A DNA stretch of 56,001 bases from an uncultured Flavobacteriales bacterium. GTDB lineage: Bacteria > Bacteroidota > Bacteroidia > Flavobacteriales_D > CAJJDF01. Both the position numbers and the translations under genes were made by a program. The DNA is taken from positions 1 to 56,001 of the forward strand of contig CALLII010000012.1 of NCBI GenBank assembly GCA_938009745.1, read 5' to 3'. Position 1 is the first letter of the stretch. Every line of letters starts with the position of its first letter. Below are positions 45,063 through 55,700 of this stretch, piece by piece. Under the pieces are notes generated by a model. The model ran no database searches. It was not told where the DNA came from and saw only the letters and a program-made list of their open reading frames with translations.

Positions 45063-47129
45063 TTAGTTGATAATTAATTTTTTCATGCTCATGTTTCCAT
45101 TTACATTTATTTGGACAAAATAGACACCTTTTGATAATTGGTTCTTTTGGATTTCAAATGTTGTATTTCCTTCATTTAATGTTTGACCTGCTGATATTAC
45201 ACTCACAGTTTGACCAACAGCATTAATTAAGTTTACCGTAACTTCTGATTGTTTAATTAAATCTAACGACAATGTAGTGTTACTAACCATAGGATTTGGA
45301 TATATAGTTGCAGATGATAAGAAATTAGTTTCTTCAACACCAACAGTAGAACTAATGTTTATATCATCAATAAAGAAATTATTTCCACCACCACTAGCCA
45401 TTCTTATTTTAAATCTAAAATTTGGAGTAAAGTAACTATTGTTAATGTTATAGTTTACAGTAGACCAATTAGATGGAAAAAACTCAGAATCAGTAGCTCC
45501 GGTAGTTTGATTTAGACCTCTGGCAATTATCCAATTCTCTCCGCAATCGTTAGATATTAATAATTGTACAACCTCTACCCCAGTAGTTGATTTTCTAGCA
45601 TATGCATATTTAAATGATAAATTTGCAGCACTCATTCCACCGAGGTTAAATGTTCTACTACCTAGTTCACTTGTTGCTCCATTAATGATATTATAGTTAT
45701 TCAACATAGCGCTTTTAGTTCCGCTTGAGCTAGAGTTACTTAGTTTCCAGAAGGTAGTGTCTCCAGAAGTATTTTCCCAATTATCTTCGAACTGAAAGTC
45801 GCTTGTTTCAAATCCTTCGCTAAATGGTGCGCTAGCACCCCAAGAAGAAACAACCCTTATATATCTTTGCTTTGCAACACTTTCTGTTCCACTAGCATTA
45901 GATACTGTTAGGCTTACAGAATGCCTTCCAGGGCTGTTGTAAACCACTATCGGATTTTCTAAATTACTTGTAGAAGGAGTACCTCCTTGGAAAGTCCAGT
46001 TCCAACTTGTAGCATTGTGATAAGAATTATCATTGTACTGAACCGGATTACCTTGGCATACTGTAGTATTTTCAGTGTAAATATCGGCTTTACAAATAAT
46101 GTCAGAAAAAATTCCTGTTGCAGCTTGGTTAGCAGCACTTATTAAATTATTTCTTCCTCCAACACCTGAAAGTAATGCAGATCTCATTCTAGTTTTTTGA
46201 CCTTCAGTAAACATTTTAGAACAATAAGAATATTCCATTACATTTTCTACGTTATCAAGGCTATTACATGTAGTACCGCCTACATTACAGCTTGTCCATC
46301 CAATTGTGTTTGGGGTATCAGATACACCATCATCACCATTACAGTTACTAGCAATACCAGGATTATTAGAGTTACCCCAAGTATGGGCTAAATTAAGCCA
46401 ATGGCCTGCTTCGTGAGCTATTGTGGTATTAAAACCTGGTTGAATAGAAGTTCCAATATTTCCTAAGTATGTATGTAAAACATGTATTCCATTTCTCATA
46501 TCAGCTTGGTATGGAGGTCCAGGTCTAAATGTATAACCTGCGGCACCAGTCGTTCCAAAACTTTTTACAATATAAATATTCATGTATTTGTTTCCAGGAA
46601 AATCTCCATGGGTAGCTTTTACTGCATCTGCGGCAGTGTTTCCACCAGTATTAGCTGCAGCAGAGTTAAAAGTTCTTGTAATTCCACTAAAGCAACTTCC
46701 ATCATTCTTTTTTTGCGCGAATCTAAATTCTATCTCAATATCAGCAGATATATTTCTAAATGCAGGAACAACATTACTTACGTTAGTATTTCTTTTTCTA
46801 AATATATCATTCAAATCATCTAAATCAGATTTTACTTGTGCATCTGATATGTTTTCTGGACCACCTTCGTGAAGTATGTGATAAACTACAGGGATGTAAT
46901 AAACTGTGGCTCTATTTGCAGAATTATTTGCAATGTAGTTAGCAATTGCTGCATTTTGAACAGCTTCAATAGAATCTATTTCTCTTTTAAATTCAGGGTC
47001 AGTTTTAACCCTTTCGTATAATTCATGATCGTGATCACAAAAATTGGATCTATCATTTTGAGAGAACCCTGTTATTGAGGTTAAAGCCAAAAAAGTGGCA
47101 GTAATAAATGTGTTAAAGTTAATTTTCAT
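45063..47129 (-). CDS. Secreted M43-type metalloprotease with PKD domain and T9SS sorting domain
   Basis: Pappalysin-like protease of 688 residues from the ATG at 47129; the ATG at 47153 would add eight residues ahead of the signal peptide FNTFITATFLALTSITGFSQ. The zinc site is H239-E-A-G-H243 with H249 in HEAGHWLNLAHT. The Met-turn is near M298 (NVMEYSYC). A PKD domain follows (about 355-435, YNDNSYHNATSWNWTFQGG), then a MAM/jelly-roll-like region (about 440-600) and a type A T9SS C-terminal domain (about 610-688, YPNPMVSNTTLSLDL, ending SKGVYFVQINVNG). Likely cargo of the T9SS. Confidence 0.94.
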   Translation of the reverse strand: MKINFNTFITATFLALTSITGFSQNDRSNFCDHDHELYERVKTDPEFKREIDSIEAVQNAAIANYIANNSANRATVYYIPVVYHILHEGGPENISDAQVKSDLDDLNDIFRKRNTNVSNVVPAFRNISADIEIEFRFAQKKNDGSCFSGITRTFNSAAANTGGNTAADAVKATHGDFPGNKYMNIYIVKSFGTTGAAGYTFRPGPPYQADMRNGIHVLHTYLGNIGTSIQPGFNTTIAHEAGHWLNLAHTWGNSNNPGIASNCNGDDGVSDTPNTIGWTSCNVGGTTCNSLDNVENVMEYSYCSKMFTEGQKTRMRSALLSGVGGRNNLISAANQAATGIFSDIICKADIYTENTTVCQGNPVQYNDNSYHNATSWNWTFQGGTPSTSNLENPIVVYNSPGRHSVSLTVSNASGTESVAKQRYIRVVSSWGASAPFSEGFETSDFQFEDNWENTSGDTTFWKLSNSSSSGTKSAMLNNYNIINGATSELGSRTFNLGGMSAANLSFKYAYARKSTTGVEVVQLLISNDCGENWIIARGLNQTTGATDSEFFPSNWSTVNYNINNSYFTPNFRFKIRMASGGGNNFFIDDINISSTVGVEETNFLSSATIYPNPMVSNTTLSLDLIKQSEVTVNLINAVGQTVSVISAGQTLNEGNTTFEIQKNQLSKGVYFVQINVNGNMSMKKLIIN

Positions 47130-47314
47130 AAATATATTCGCTTTTATAATCAAACAATTTCTGTTTTTGACTGACGTAAATGTAATAATTTAATTACACT
47201 ATTATTATTAAAAAAAAGGTAAAAAGTATACTAGCCTACCAGTAAAAAACTATCTTTTTATTATTTATCCCCAAAAACCTCCTTAAATGTTAACGTGATT
47301 AATCAATAAATGTG

Positions 47315-47322
47315 TACATTTG
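47315..47322 (+). promoter_or_regulatory. Putative -7 promoter box
   Basis: TACATTTG matches TAnnTTTG exactly and is followed by CAG. It lies 30 bases before the ATG at 47352, which supports that start over the ATG at 47310. No -33 TTG is seen at 17-23 bases. Confidence 0.4.
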
Positions 47323-47351
47323 CAGTTCTAAATTCATCAGGTAATAAAGTT

Positions 47352-48137
47352 ATGGCAAAAAAAATTCAAACGGTAGAAGATAAGTTAAGAGCAATTTATA
47401 CGCTTCAACTTATTGATTCAAGTATTGATAAGATTAGAACAATCAGAGGGGAATTACCTTTGGAAGTTCAAGATTTGGAAGATGAGATTGTTGGCTTAAC
47501 AACTAGAAGAGACACTATTGAGGCTGATTTAGAGTCAGTTGAGACTAATATTTCTGATAGAAAAAACATGATTGTTGATGCTAAAGAAATAATCGAAAAA
47601 TATAAAACTCAACAAGGAAACGTAAGAAACAACAGAGAGTTTGATTCTTTATCAAAGGAGATTGAATTTCAGGAATTAGAAATCCAATTGTGTGATAAAA
47701 AAATTAAAGAATTCAAATATAAGATTGAAAGTAAAAAAGAAGTCTTGATTGAAGCTGCTGAGAGATTAAAAGAAAAACAAGATCTTTTGGATCAGAAGAA
47801 TAAGGAATTAGATGAAATAATTTCTGAAACTGAGAACGAAGAAAAAATCTTACAAGGTAAGTCTGAGAAAGAGGCTAACAAGGTAGATGAAAGATTACTA
47901 AGAACTTACAGAAGAATTAGAGGAGGGGCTAAAAACGGATTAGCAGTTGTTCCTGTTGAAAGAGGAGCGTCTGGAGGATCGTTCATTAGTATCCCACCAC
48001 AAAGACAAATTGAAATTGCTTCGAGAAAGAAAGTGATTTATGATGAGCACAGTGGAAGAATTTTGATTGATGCTGAAATGGCTGAAGAAATCAATGCTGA
48101 TATTGATAAAATGATTACCAAGTTACTGAAAAAGTAA
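47352..48137 (+). CDS. Zinc-ribbon family coiled-coil protein without the zinc cysteines
   Basis: Protein of 261 residues from the ATG at 47352 (MAKKIQTVEDKLRAIYTLQL). Residues about 30-185 are a long antiparallel coiled coil. The C-terminal domain keeps the family frame NGLAVVPVERGASGGSFISI then PPQRQIEI and GRILID, as in the CT398/DR0291-type zinc-ribbon proteins. The four zinc Cys appear replaced: family CxxC is S207-x-x-S210 and the second CxxC is D231-x-x-S234. The fold is probably kept without zinc. Cytosolic; function in the family is not firmly known. It ends with a terminator hairpin. Confidence 0.85.
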   Translation: MAKKIQTVEDKLRAIYTLQLIDSSIDKIRTIRGELPLEVQDLEDEIVGLTTRRDTIEADLESVETNISDRKNMIVDAKEIIEKYKTQQGNVRNNREFDSLSKEIEFQELEIQLCDKKIKEFKYKIESKKEVLIEAAERLKEKQDLLDQKNKELDEIISETENEEKILQGKSEKEANKVDERLLRTYRRIRGGAKNGLAVVPVERGASGGSFISIPPQRQIEIASRKKVIYDEHSGRILIDAEMAEEINADIDKMITKLLKK

Positions 48138-48164
48138 TCTCATAATAGAAACCTTAATGATAAT

Positions 48165-48195
48165 GGCTAACTTTGCAAAAGGTTAGCCATTTTTT
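48165..48195 (+). terminator. Rho-independent terminator overlapping an exporter promoter/start region
   Basis: GGCTAAC (48165-48171) pairs with GTTAGCC (48182-48188), and after one A a run of six Ts (48190-48195) follows. It ends the zinc-ribbon family gene. A TAACTTTG -7-type box (48168-48175) lies inside the hairpin. Confidence 0.8.
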
Positions 48196-48217
48196 ATTAA
48201 ATTTATCAAAAAAAATT

Positions 48218-50758
48218 TTGGGAGAAAAACTCGCACATTTTATACTAAGTTTTAGGATCCCTATCCTGCTATTCTTAGCGTTAATTACATCTTTTTTTGC
48301 ATATCATGCTACCTCTGTTGAGCTGGATTATGAAATGCCAAAGCTACTTCCTCAGGACCATCCTGACAACATTGCTTACCTTGAGTTTAAGGAGATGTTT
48401 GGTAATGATGGTTTCAATATTTTAATTGGAATAAAAGATTCTGAATTTTATACAATTGAAAAATTCAATAATTGGAAGAAGTTTGGAGAAGAATTATCCC
48501 AAATAGAAGGAATTGATTCCTCTTTTTCTGAAGCAAATTTTTATACAATTGAAAAACCAGATAGTAATAAGCCTTTTGCTATTTTGCCAATTTCGCCCGA
48601 TACTGTTAAAAATTCTGCCGAGTTAGATTCAATAAAAAAGAAAATTAGAAGTCTCCCTTTTTATAAAGGAAGCGTTTTTAATGATAAAGAGAACTTCCAT
48701 GCTATGTTACTCATGGTTAACCCAGATTTTTTCAACTCCAAGGAAAGAGGAACTTTTGTAACCAAAATTACTGAGATAGGAGATAAGTATGAAAGTAAAT
48801 TTGAAGGAGAAGTTTACTACACAGGACTTCCTTTTATAAGAGCAAACAACATGATGAAGATTAGCTCTGAGCTAGCTAAATTTATGGTTTTGTCTTTATC
48901 AATTACTATTTTAGTGTTGTTCTTTTTTTTTAGATCTATACGTGTTGTTGGAATATCAGTGCTTATTGTTATGATTGGTGTTGTATGGTCAATGGGAATT
49001 GTTGGGCTCTTAAATTATAAGTTAACAGTTATAATGGGACTTCTTCCTCCTTTAATTATTGTAATAGGAATACCCAACTGTGTGTATTTGGTAAATAAGT
49101 TTCAGCAGCTTTATCTTGAATCAAATGATAAAGAATATGCATTAAAGAATGTAATCACTAAAATAGGTCACATTACTTTTCTTACCAATGTTACCACTGC
49201 ATTTGGTTTCGGAACTTTTATTTTTACAAATAGTAGTTTGCTAGCAGAGTTTGGATCTGTAGCATTTTTCAGTATCATTCTATTGTTTTTACTTACTACT
49301 CTGCTTATTCCAATTTTGTTTAGCTTTTTTAAACCACCAAAAGAGAGGCACATGAGGCACCTCGAGAAAAACTGGATAGGAAAGTTATTGTCTATATTGA
49401 GGCATACCGTAAGGCATAAAAAAAATCAAGTTTTTTGGGCTTCAGGTATTCTTGTAGTAATCTGTATTTTTGGAATTACCTTTCTTAAGCCTTCAGGTAA
49501 AATGGTAGACGATTTACCAAACGGAGATAAGGTGAAAACTGATTTAATTGTATTTCAGGAAAACCTTGCGGGAACAATGCCTTTTGAAGTTGTACTAGAT
49601 GTAAAAACTGAAAAGAATAGGTTTAGAAGAAGTGTATTAACTAAGATTGATAGTGTTCAAAGATATTTAGAATCATTTAACGAAGTATCGAGAACAACCT
49701 CTATGGTTGATGCTCTTAAATTTGTAAACCAATCGGTTATTTATAATGGTAATCCAGAAGATTATAAAATTCCAGAGAATAGATATTTACGCGAAATCTC
49801 TAAAAGACTTGATGCGGATACTATTACTACTGTAGGTATTTCTTTAAGTATGTTTATGGATTCTACCGGAACTAAAACTAGAATTACCTCACAAATTAAG
49901 GATGTGGGAATTGATAGGTTAGACAGTATAATTAATTCGGTTGTGCCTAAAGTAGATGAAATTCTTAATCCAGATAAAGCTCAAATTTTAATCTATTTAG
50001 ATAAAGTTAAGACTGGTAACAAGGAAGAAAAGGTTGCTTACATGGATTCAATGATGTATCAATTTAGAGCAGTTGAATATTCTTATTTAGCAATTTTGAG
50101 AGAATCAGAAAGTCCTATGTATGAAAAGTACGATTTGGATGGTTTGGATTATGCTGAAATTGCATTTAATGATCTTGAAAATCTTGAACAAGCTATAGAG
50201 AACACTTTTATTGGAAACCAAGTAACTGGATTTATTGTACCATTTGCCAAGGGAACTAAGTATTTAATAATTAACTTATTAATCAGTTTGTTGTTAGCTA
50301 TTTTTGGAATTGCATTATTAATGGCATTCTTATTTAGGTCTTTTTGGATAGTTCTTATTTCGGTAGTTACAAATGTTATTCCCCTTCTTTTTACAGCAGG
50401 ATTAATGGGATATTTTGGAGTGGATTTAAAGCCATCAACTATCTTGGTCTTTAGTATTTCACTTGGAATTGCAGTTGATGACGCAATTCACTTCTTGGCT
50501 AAGTTTAAGCAGGAATTAAAACTCAATAACAATGATATCAGCATAGCAGTATACAATGCATTAAAAGAGACAGGTGTAAGTATGTTTTATACGTCAATCA
50601 TTTTGTTTTTTGGGTTCTCAATATTTATTGCATCAAGTTATGGAGGAACGCAAGCGCTAGGTATTTTAGTTTCCATAACACTATTGGTAGCAATGCTTTG
50701 TAACTTGGTTTTATTACCTTCTTTACTTTTAAGATTTAAAAAACGAATAGAAAGATAA
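48218..50758 (+). CDS. RND/MMPL-family exporter
   Basis: Inner-membrane transporter of about 846 residues with around twelve helices in two halves. A large extracytoplasmic domain follows helix 1 (from VELDYEMPKLLPQDHPDNIAY) and another follows helix 7. Helix 4 has VIGIPNCVYLVNKFQ and helix 10 GIAVDDAIHFLAKFK, the latter with the acidic pair used for proton coupling in MMPL/SSD-like pumps. The start is uncertain: TTG at 48218 (LGEKLAHFILSFR) or TTG at 48173, which lies inside the terminator. I prefer 48218. Substrate unknown (lipids or hydrophobic compounds in relatives). The lnt ATG lies two bases after its stop. Confidence 0.88.
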   Translation: MGEKLAHFILSFRIPILLFLALITSFFAYHATSVELDYEMPKLLPQDHPDNIAYLEFKEMFGNDGFNILIGIKDSEFYTIEKFNNWKKFGEELSQIEGIDSSFSEANFYTIEKPDSNKPFAILPISPDTVKNSAELDSIKKKIRSLPFYKGSVFNDKENFHAMLLMVNPDFFNSKERGTFVTKITEIGDKYESKFEGEVYYTGLPFIRANNMMKISSELAKFMVLSLSITILVLFFFFRSIRVVGISVLIVMIGVVWSMGIVGLLNYKLTVIMGLLPPLIIVIGIPNCVYLVNKFQQLYLESNDKEYALKNVITKIGHITFLTNVTTAFGFGTFIFTNSSLLAEFGSVAFFSIILLFLLTTLLIPILFSFFKPPKERHMRHLEKNWIGKLLSILRHTVRHKKNQVFWASGILVVICIFGITFLKPSGKMVDDLPNGDKVKTDLIVFQENLAGTMPFEVVLDVKTEKNRFRRSVLTKIDSVQRYLESFNEVSRTTSMVDALKFVNQSVIYNGNPEDYKIPENRYLREISKRLDADTITTVGISLSMFMDSTGTKTRITSQIKDVGIDRLDSIINSVVPKVDEILNPDKAQILIYLDKVKTGNKEEKVAYMDSMMYQFRAVEYSYLAILRESESPMYEKYDLDGLDYAEIAFNDLENLEQAIENTFIGNQVTGFIVPFAKGTKYLIINLLISLLLAIFGIALLMAFLFRSFWIVLISVVTNVIPLLFTAGLMGYFGVDLKPSTILVFSISLGIAVDDAIHFLAKFKQELKLNNNDISIAVYNALKETGVSMFYTSIILFFGFSIFIASSYGGTQALGILVSITLLVAMLCNLVLLPSLLLRFKKRIER

Positions 50759-50759
50759 T

Positions 50760-52397
50760 ATGGGAAAACGTTTCGCCCTATCTATATCAAGTGGTTTAAT
50801 CCTAGGATTATCGTGGGTAGAAATAACAGGGTTTTTTCCTCTAGTTTTTATTGCTTTAGTTCCTTTTTTAATTTTAGAAGAAGAGATTCTTACAAAGAAA
50901 TTATCATCAGGTAAAGTATATGTTCATGCTTTAGTAATTTTTATACTCTTCAATTTTGTCTCTACTTGGTGGATTTACCACTCGTCTCCAGAGGGATCTA
51001 TTTTAGCTTTTTTATTAGGTTCAGCTCTTGTTGCAATTCCGTTTTGGTTTTTTCATTTAACAAGAAGATATATTGGAAAAAAAGAAGGGTACATAGCTTT
51101 TGTTGCTAATATATTAGCCTTTGAGTGGATTGATTATAATTGGCCACTTTCTCATCCTTGGCTTCCTTTTGGAAATGCCTTTGCTGGCTTCCCCGATATA
51201 ATTCAGTGGTATGAGTATACTGGAACAGAAGGAGGTTCGCTTTGGGTCATTTTAATTAATTTACTAGCTTTTTCTATTTGGAAAAAATATAAACAAGAAC
51301 GAACTATCAAAGCCATAAAAGGACAATTAGTTTTAATAGCTGCTTTATTAGCATTGCCTATTTCTATATCCTATATTATTTTGAATGCTGTTGATACTGG
51401 TGAAAATAATCCAACAATTGGGGTTGTTTTATCACAGCCTAATATCGATCCTTATACAAAGTTTGTTGGTGGTCTATCCGCTTTAGAGCAAACAAAAAAT
51501 ATATTGAAAGTAAGCCAAAGCTCTATTGATGATAACACAAGATTAATTATAGCTCCAGAAACTGCTTTGCCTTCTTCTTTGGAAGAAACGAATATTCAAT
51601 ATTCTGATGAGGTCCAAATGTCTCAAATTTTCCTGAAAAAACATCCCAATGTTAGCTTGTTGACTGGAGCATCTACTCATGAGTTTTTTGATAAAGAAAA
51701 CTCCTCCGCTTCTAAAGCAATGGAGAGTGGTGGTTTTTACGAATCATATAATTCTACTTTACTTATCAATCAATCTGATTCGGTTTCTATTTATCATAAA
51801 ATGAAACTTGTATTAGGTACCGAAACTTTACCCTTTCAGTTTATAACTAAACCTCTAGAAGCTTTTTTCGACTTAGGAGGAACTAGTGGAACTTTGGGGA
51901 CAGAAAAAGCTCCAAAGAACTTTAAAATAGGAAATGCAGTTATAGCCCCTACTATTTGTTACGAATCTATTTATGGAGAGTTTATGGGTGAATTCTCTGT
52001 AAAAGGAGCTAATATGATTTCGGTAAGTACCAATGATGCTTGGTGGCACAATCATAATAAATGCATAGCAAATGGAGGAGATAACAATCAACCATGGCAC
52101 GATACGCCAGGTTACAGACAGTTATTGGCCTATACTCAATTGCGAGCAATAGAAAATAGAAAGTGGATTGCAAGATCCGCTAATACAGGTATTACTTGTT
52201 TCATTAACCCCAAAGGGGAAATAGTTAAATCTGCAGAGTGGGGAATAGCTAATTCTATTGGAATGGATGTTCCATTAATGGAAGGAACTACTTTTTATGC
52301 CCGTAACGGAGATTATATTTCTAGAATAGCATTATTTATAGCTCCATTCCTACTTTTACTTACTTTTGTAAGGCGATTTAAAAATGGTAAAGTTTAA
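50760..52397 (+). CDS. lnt: Apolipoprotein N-acyltransferase
   Basis: Adds the third acyl chain to lipoproteins in the inner membrane; 545 residues. About eight hydrophobic segments come first, then a nitrilase domain (about 215-510). The catalytic triad is visible: Glu267 in IAPETALP, Lys347 in YHKMKLVLG and Cys400 in PTICYESIYG. The ATG lies two bases after the exporter stop, so the two genes are cotranscribed. Confidence 0.95.
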   Translation: MGKRFALSISSGLILGLSWVEITGFFPLVFIALVPFLILEEEILTKKLSSGKVYVHALVIFILFNFVSTWWIYHSSPEGSILAFLLGSALVAIPFWFFHLTRRYIGKKEGYIAFVANILAFEWIDYNWPLSHPWLPFGNAFAGFPDIIQWYEYTGTEGGSLWVILINLLAFSIWKKYKQERTIKAIKGQLVLIAALLALPISISYIILNAVDTGENNPTIGVVLSQPNIDPYTKFVGGLSALEQTKNILKVSQSSIDDNTRLIIAPETALPSSLEETNIQYSDEVQMSQIFLKKHPNVSLLTGASTHEFFDKENSSASKAMESGGFYESYNSTLLINQSDSVSIYHKMKLVLGTETLPFQFITKPLEAFFDLGGTSGTLGTEKAPKNFKIGNAVIAPTICYESIYGEFMGEFSVKGANMISVSTNDAWWHNHNKCIANGGDNNQPWHDTPGYRQLLAYTQLRAIENRKWIARSANTGITCFINPKGEIVKSAEWGIANSIGMDVPLMEGTTFYARNGDYISRIALFIAPFLLLLTFVRRFKNGKV

Positions 52398-52434
52398 TCA
52401 AATTTAAATTCTATTAAATGCACCTCTAAAACTT

Positions 52435-52463
52435 TTGCATTTTATAAATAAAGTATATATTTG
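52435..52463 (+). promoter_or_regulatory. tRNA-Phe promoter
   Basis: TTG (52435-52437, in TTTTG) is followed after 18 bases by TATATTTG (52456-52463). Both boxes match the Bacteroidota consensus exactly and at the right spacing. Transcription would start near 52470, inside a small hairpin (52466-52488) that lies ahead of the mature tRNA. Confidence 0.7.
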
Positions 52464-52495
52464 CACTCCTTATTGCAAAATAAGGGAGCAAGGCT

Positions 52496-52568
52496 GGTTC
52501 CTTAGCTCAGTTGGTAGAGCAATGGACTGAAAATCCATGTGTCCCCGGTTCGAATCCGGGAGGAGCCA
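52496..52568 (+). tRNA. tRNA-Phe (GAA)
   Basis: A 73-base cloverleaf. The acceptor stem GGTTCCT pairs with AGGAGCC (one U-G pair). The D arm is GCTCAGTTGGTAGAGC. The anticodon stem-loop ATGGACTGAAAATCCAT gives anticodon GAA at 52529-52531, and the T arm is CCCCGGTTCGAATCCGGGA. The discriminator is A and the 3' CCA is not encoded, so it is added after transcription. It stands alone between lnt and a terminator. Confidence 0.97.
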
Positions 52569-52578
52569 CAAGTCTAAT

Positions 52579-52615
52579 AAAAAATCCCTTCCACGAAAGT
52601 GTGAAGGGATTTTTT
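52579..52615 (+). terminator. Terminator of tRNA-Phe
   Basis: AATCCCTTC (52583-52591) pairs with GAAGGGATT (52603-52611), with an inner CAC-GAAA-GTG stem-loop. A tract precedes it and Ts run to 52615. Confidence 0.9.
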
Positions 52616-52713
52616 GGTTTTATAGGTTTATCTTATAATATGAGTTTAGTTGGGTGGTTTAATTACCTTAACACCTTAAGTTGCGTGGGATCTTCTAAAC
52701 TCATTTTTTGTTC

Positions 52714-55700
52714 CTACTGAAACAAATTCACTCTCACTGCGAAACCAACATTCTGGTTCATAGTTGGGAAAGAGGTAGAGATATAAGGAGTATTCATTAC
52801 TCTGTCGTAAAAGAAACGTAAAGTAAATTGCTTGTTAAGTACATAAGTAGCATTTGCTTTAATCGCAATATATCTTTGTCCTGCAGTAATCAAGGTTTGT
52901 TGTTGATCAATTTTTCTGATGATTGTTTTGTTGTTTCTAAATGAAACATCAATTCTACAGTCGATATCACTAATCGGTTGTTTTTTACCAATTTTAATAG
53001 GGAATTTTACATTTTGAAATCTGTATCCTGTTCCAATAGTAATGTCCGTTCCTTTTAATTCGGTAATTTGATTGTTGGTAAGCGATAGCGAAATGTTTCT
53101 GTTAGATCTGTATTCAAACTTAGTAATTAAACTATTTTGCCATGTTGCATCTACTCCAATCAATGGATTAAATTGCTCGGTAATTGCTGCAGCTAATATT
53201 TGTTGTTCTGGTCTAAAGTTATTTGATGCATCACGAGCTTGAGCAGAACCATCTGTATCAATTACAGCTTCTAAATCAGTAGTAAATGATGCAACAGTAA
53301 ATGTAGAGTTGTAGGCATGCTTAAATACAATGTTTCTGAATACTTTTTGTATTGCAGGAAGTCTAGTTAAACCGTCAAAAGTTAATCTCCAGTTTAAGTT
53401 TGGTAGAGCTTCTAATGGATTTAAACTTCTTTTTCCTATCTCTTTTCCAGAATAGGCTGATATAAAGGCAGCTAATATTACTTCTTGCTGATTTCCTCCA
53501 TATCCATCAAAAAATCCATCAGTATCAGTAGCTCTAGTTGAATTTAGATTTCCTCTACTTAGCTCATTAGATGCAATTAGCCTGTTGGCTAATAAATCAG
53601 AAAATAAACTAGATATTCCGTTAGAATCTTCTCTTACAAAAGCAGTTCTTAATGAGTTAAATGAAGAACTAACATTTCCGGATCGCATTGTATTAAAGTT
53701 TCCATAACTTCCTGCAGAGTCATTCCAAATGAAATTCTCATTCATATTTTCGGAATATAAATAGTTAGCAGAAAGTTCTAGTCTTATTCCTTTAAATGGC
53801 TCCAATACTGCTGTTCCATTAAAGTTTTTAGAGTGATTTGTTGTTCTTTGAACGTTTATGAATTTACTTGTTTCACCTACAAGCCATCCGTTAGCAGCAG
53901 CTTGCTGAGCAAAATCACTACCAGTTTGGTTCCCAAAAAAGTCTCTTTCTTGCTCCCCTCCAAATACAAATCCTAGTCCAGGTGTATTCAAATTAGCAGA
54001 TCCAAATAAGTTTGATTCTTGCGCATATCCAGGAAGGAATTGTCCATCAATTGTGCTGTAGCTTAAAGATACTGTTTGAAGCGACATTAATACCTTAGCA
54101 AAATTATCAGCAACCGTCAATTTGTTCGGATCCTTTTTCTTCTTTTTCTTTTCATCTTCCTCACCTTCTTCAGTTTCTTTCCCTTTATCAGTTTCAGAAT
54201 TAGACGAAACTGATCTTGTAGGTCTTTTTCGTGCGTTAGCTCTACTTTTCTGATTTACTTTTTTAAGATATGCTGACTTATTATAAAGTGTACTCATTCT
54301 TAATTGAGCATTCCAAGAGATATTTCTTGAGTTTTGGATAGTATTTCCAAGAGAATCTTGAGACAAAGGAGCTCTTTGCCAATCGTAAGTTGCCTGATAT
54401 TTTGTAGTTAAATCTAAGAAACTAAGGACTGGGATTTTTTTCAATGGCCAAGTATAAGTGATGTTAGCCGATTGTAAGTAGTGGTTGTTTTCACCAAAGT
54501 TTCTTATACTTTCCATCACACTGTCTTTCACAATTTGGAACTCATTAGGATACTTTTCTCTGTCAACTTTTAAGTCACCCGGTTCAGTAATAAATGCTTG
54601 GTTATTGGCAACAAAGTTTAATCTCAATCCCTGCATTATATTCCAATTCACATTGTAGTTTCTGTCCCAAGTAAATGTTTTGGTAAACTGAGGTATTATT
54701 AATGCGTTTCCTGTAATGTCTCTGGCACTAGTTTCTGTATAGGTTCGGTTGATGTTTGTGTTAAAGGCAATCTCTTTAGGTAAGGGATTAATATTTATAT
54801 CTCTTATTATTTGAAACCAAGGAGATGACCTTAAAGATTTAGTATTTCTAAACGGAGTGTAGGGTTTTAGTTTTGTTTGATACGTATAGTTTAAAGCACC
54901 ATTATAGGTTCTACTAACGTTATACTCAGTTTGTATATCTCTCATATACAATTCGTTATAAGCATATGAAAATCCAAAGTTCTGTATGTCCCAAGGGAAC
55001 ATTTTCTTCGATTTCTTAACTGGAGATATCCTCACATTAGTTAAGTTCATACTTTTCCTAACAGTTAAGTCTCGGGCATCTCTAATTCTTTGTAGCTGAT
55101 CCTCCCGTGAGTCGTTTGCAATAGATTGATCAAACTCAATATCTGGGTTAAGTGGATCAAATTGTGGGTCAATTACTCCTTCAGAAAAACCAAGGAATAA
55201 GGGCAATTGAACTCCTGCATTTGGACCAAAAAACTTACCCAATTGGATTGCAGTTGTTGCATCTACTTGTCTAATCGTTTCTCTTTGTCTTTCACTTACT
55301 CTGTCTTCAATTCCTCCAAAACCTGGTGTGCTTAATTGCCCTGCCAAAGAAACCACTGCAAAATCAGCTAAGTTTGCTTGTACTCTTGATTGAACAGCCC
55401 AACCACCTTGGTTATCAAAATCAGACATTCTTAATTCATTCACCCACACCTTTACACATTTATCAGCACCATCATCCGGTTGCCAAGGGTGGTCATTGTC
55501 ACTATTAGGATTTCTTACACCAATCATAATAGTTTTTAAATCTCTTAAGTTAGGATTACCAATTACCTTAATTAAGTGATCTGGTTTTCCAGGAACTGCT
55601 TGTTCAAATACCGAAAGAATATTTGCTGCAGATGAACTTAAAGCATTGTTTCTAGCGATTTTTAAATTCTTTAAATCTTGAAGTATAATTACTAATTCGT

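Noticed and set aside
52496-52720. tRNA-Phe as an attachment site for an integrated element.
   Set aside because: No integrase, no repeated tRNA end and only core genes (lnt, sprA) around it.
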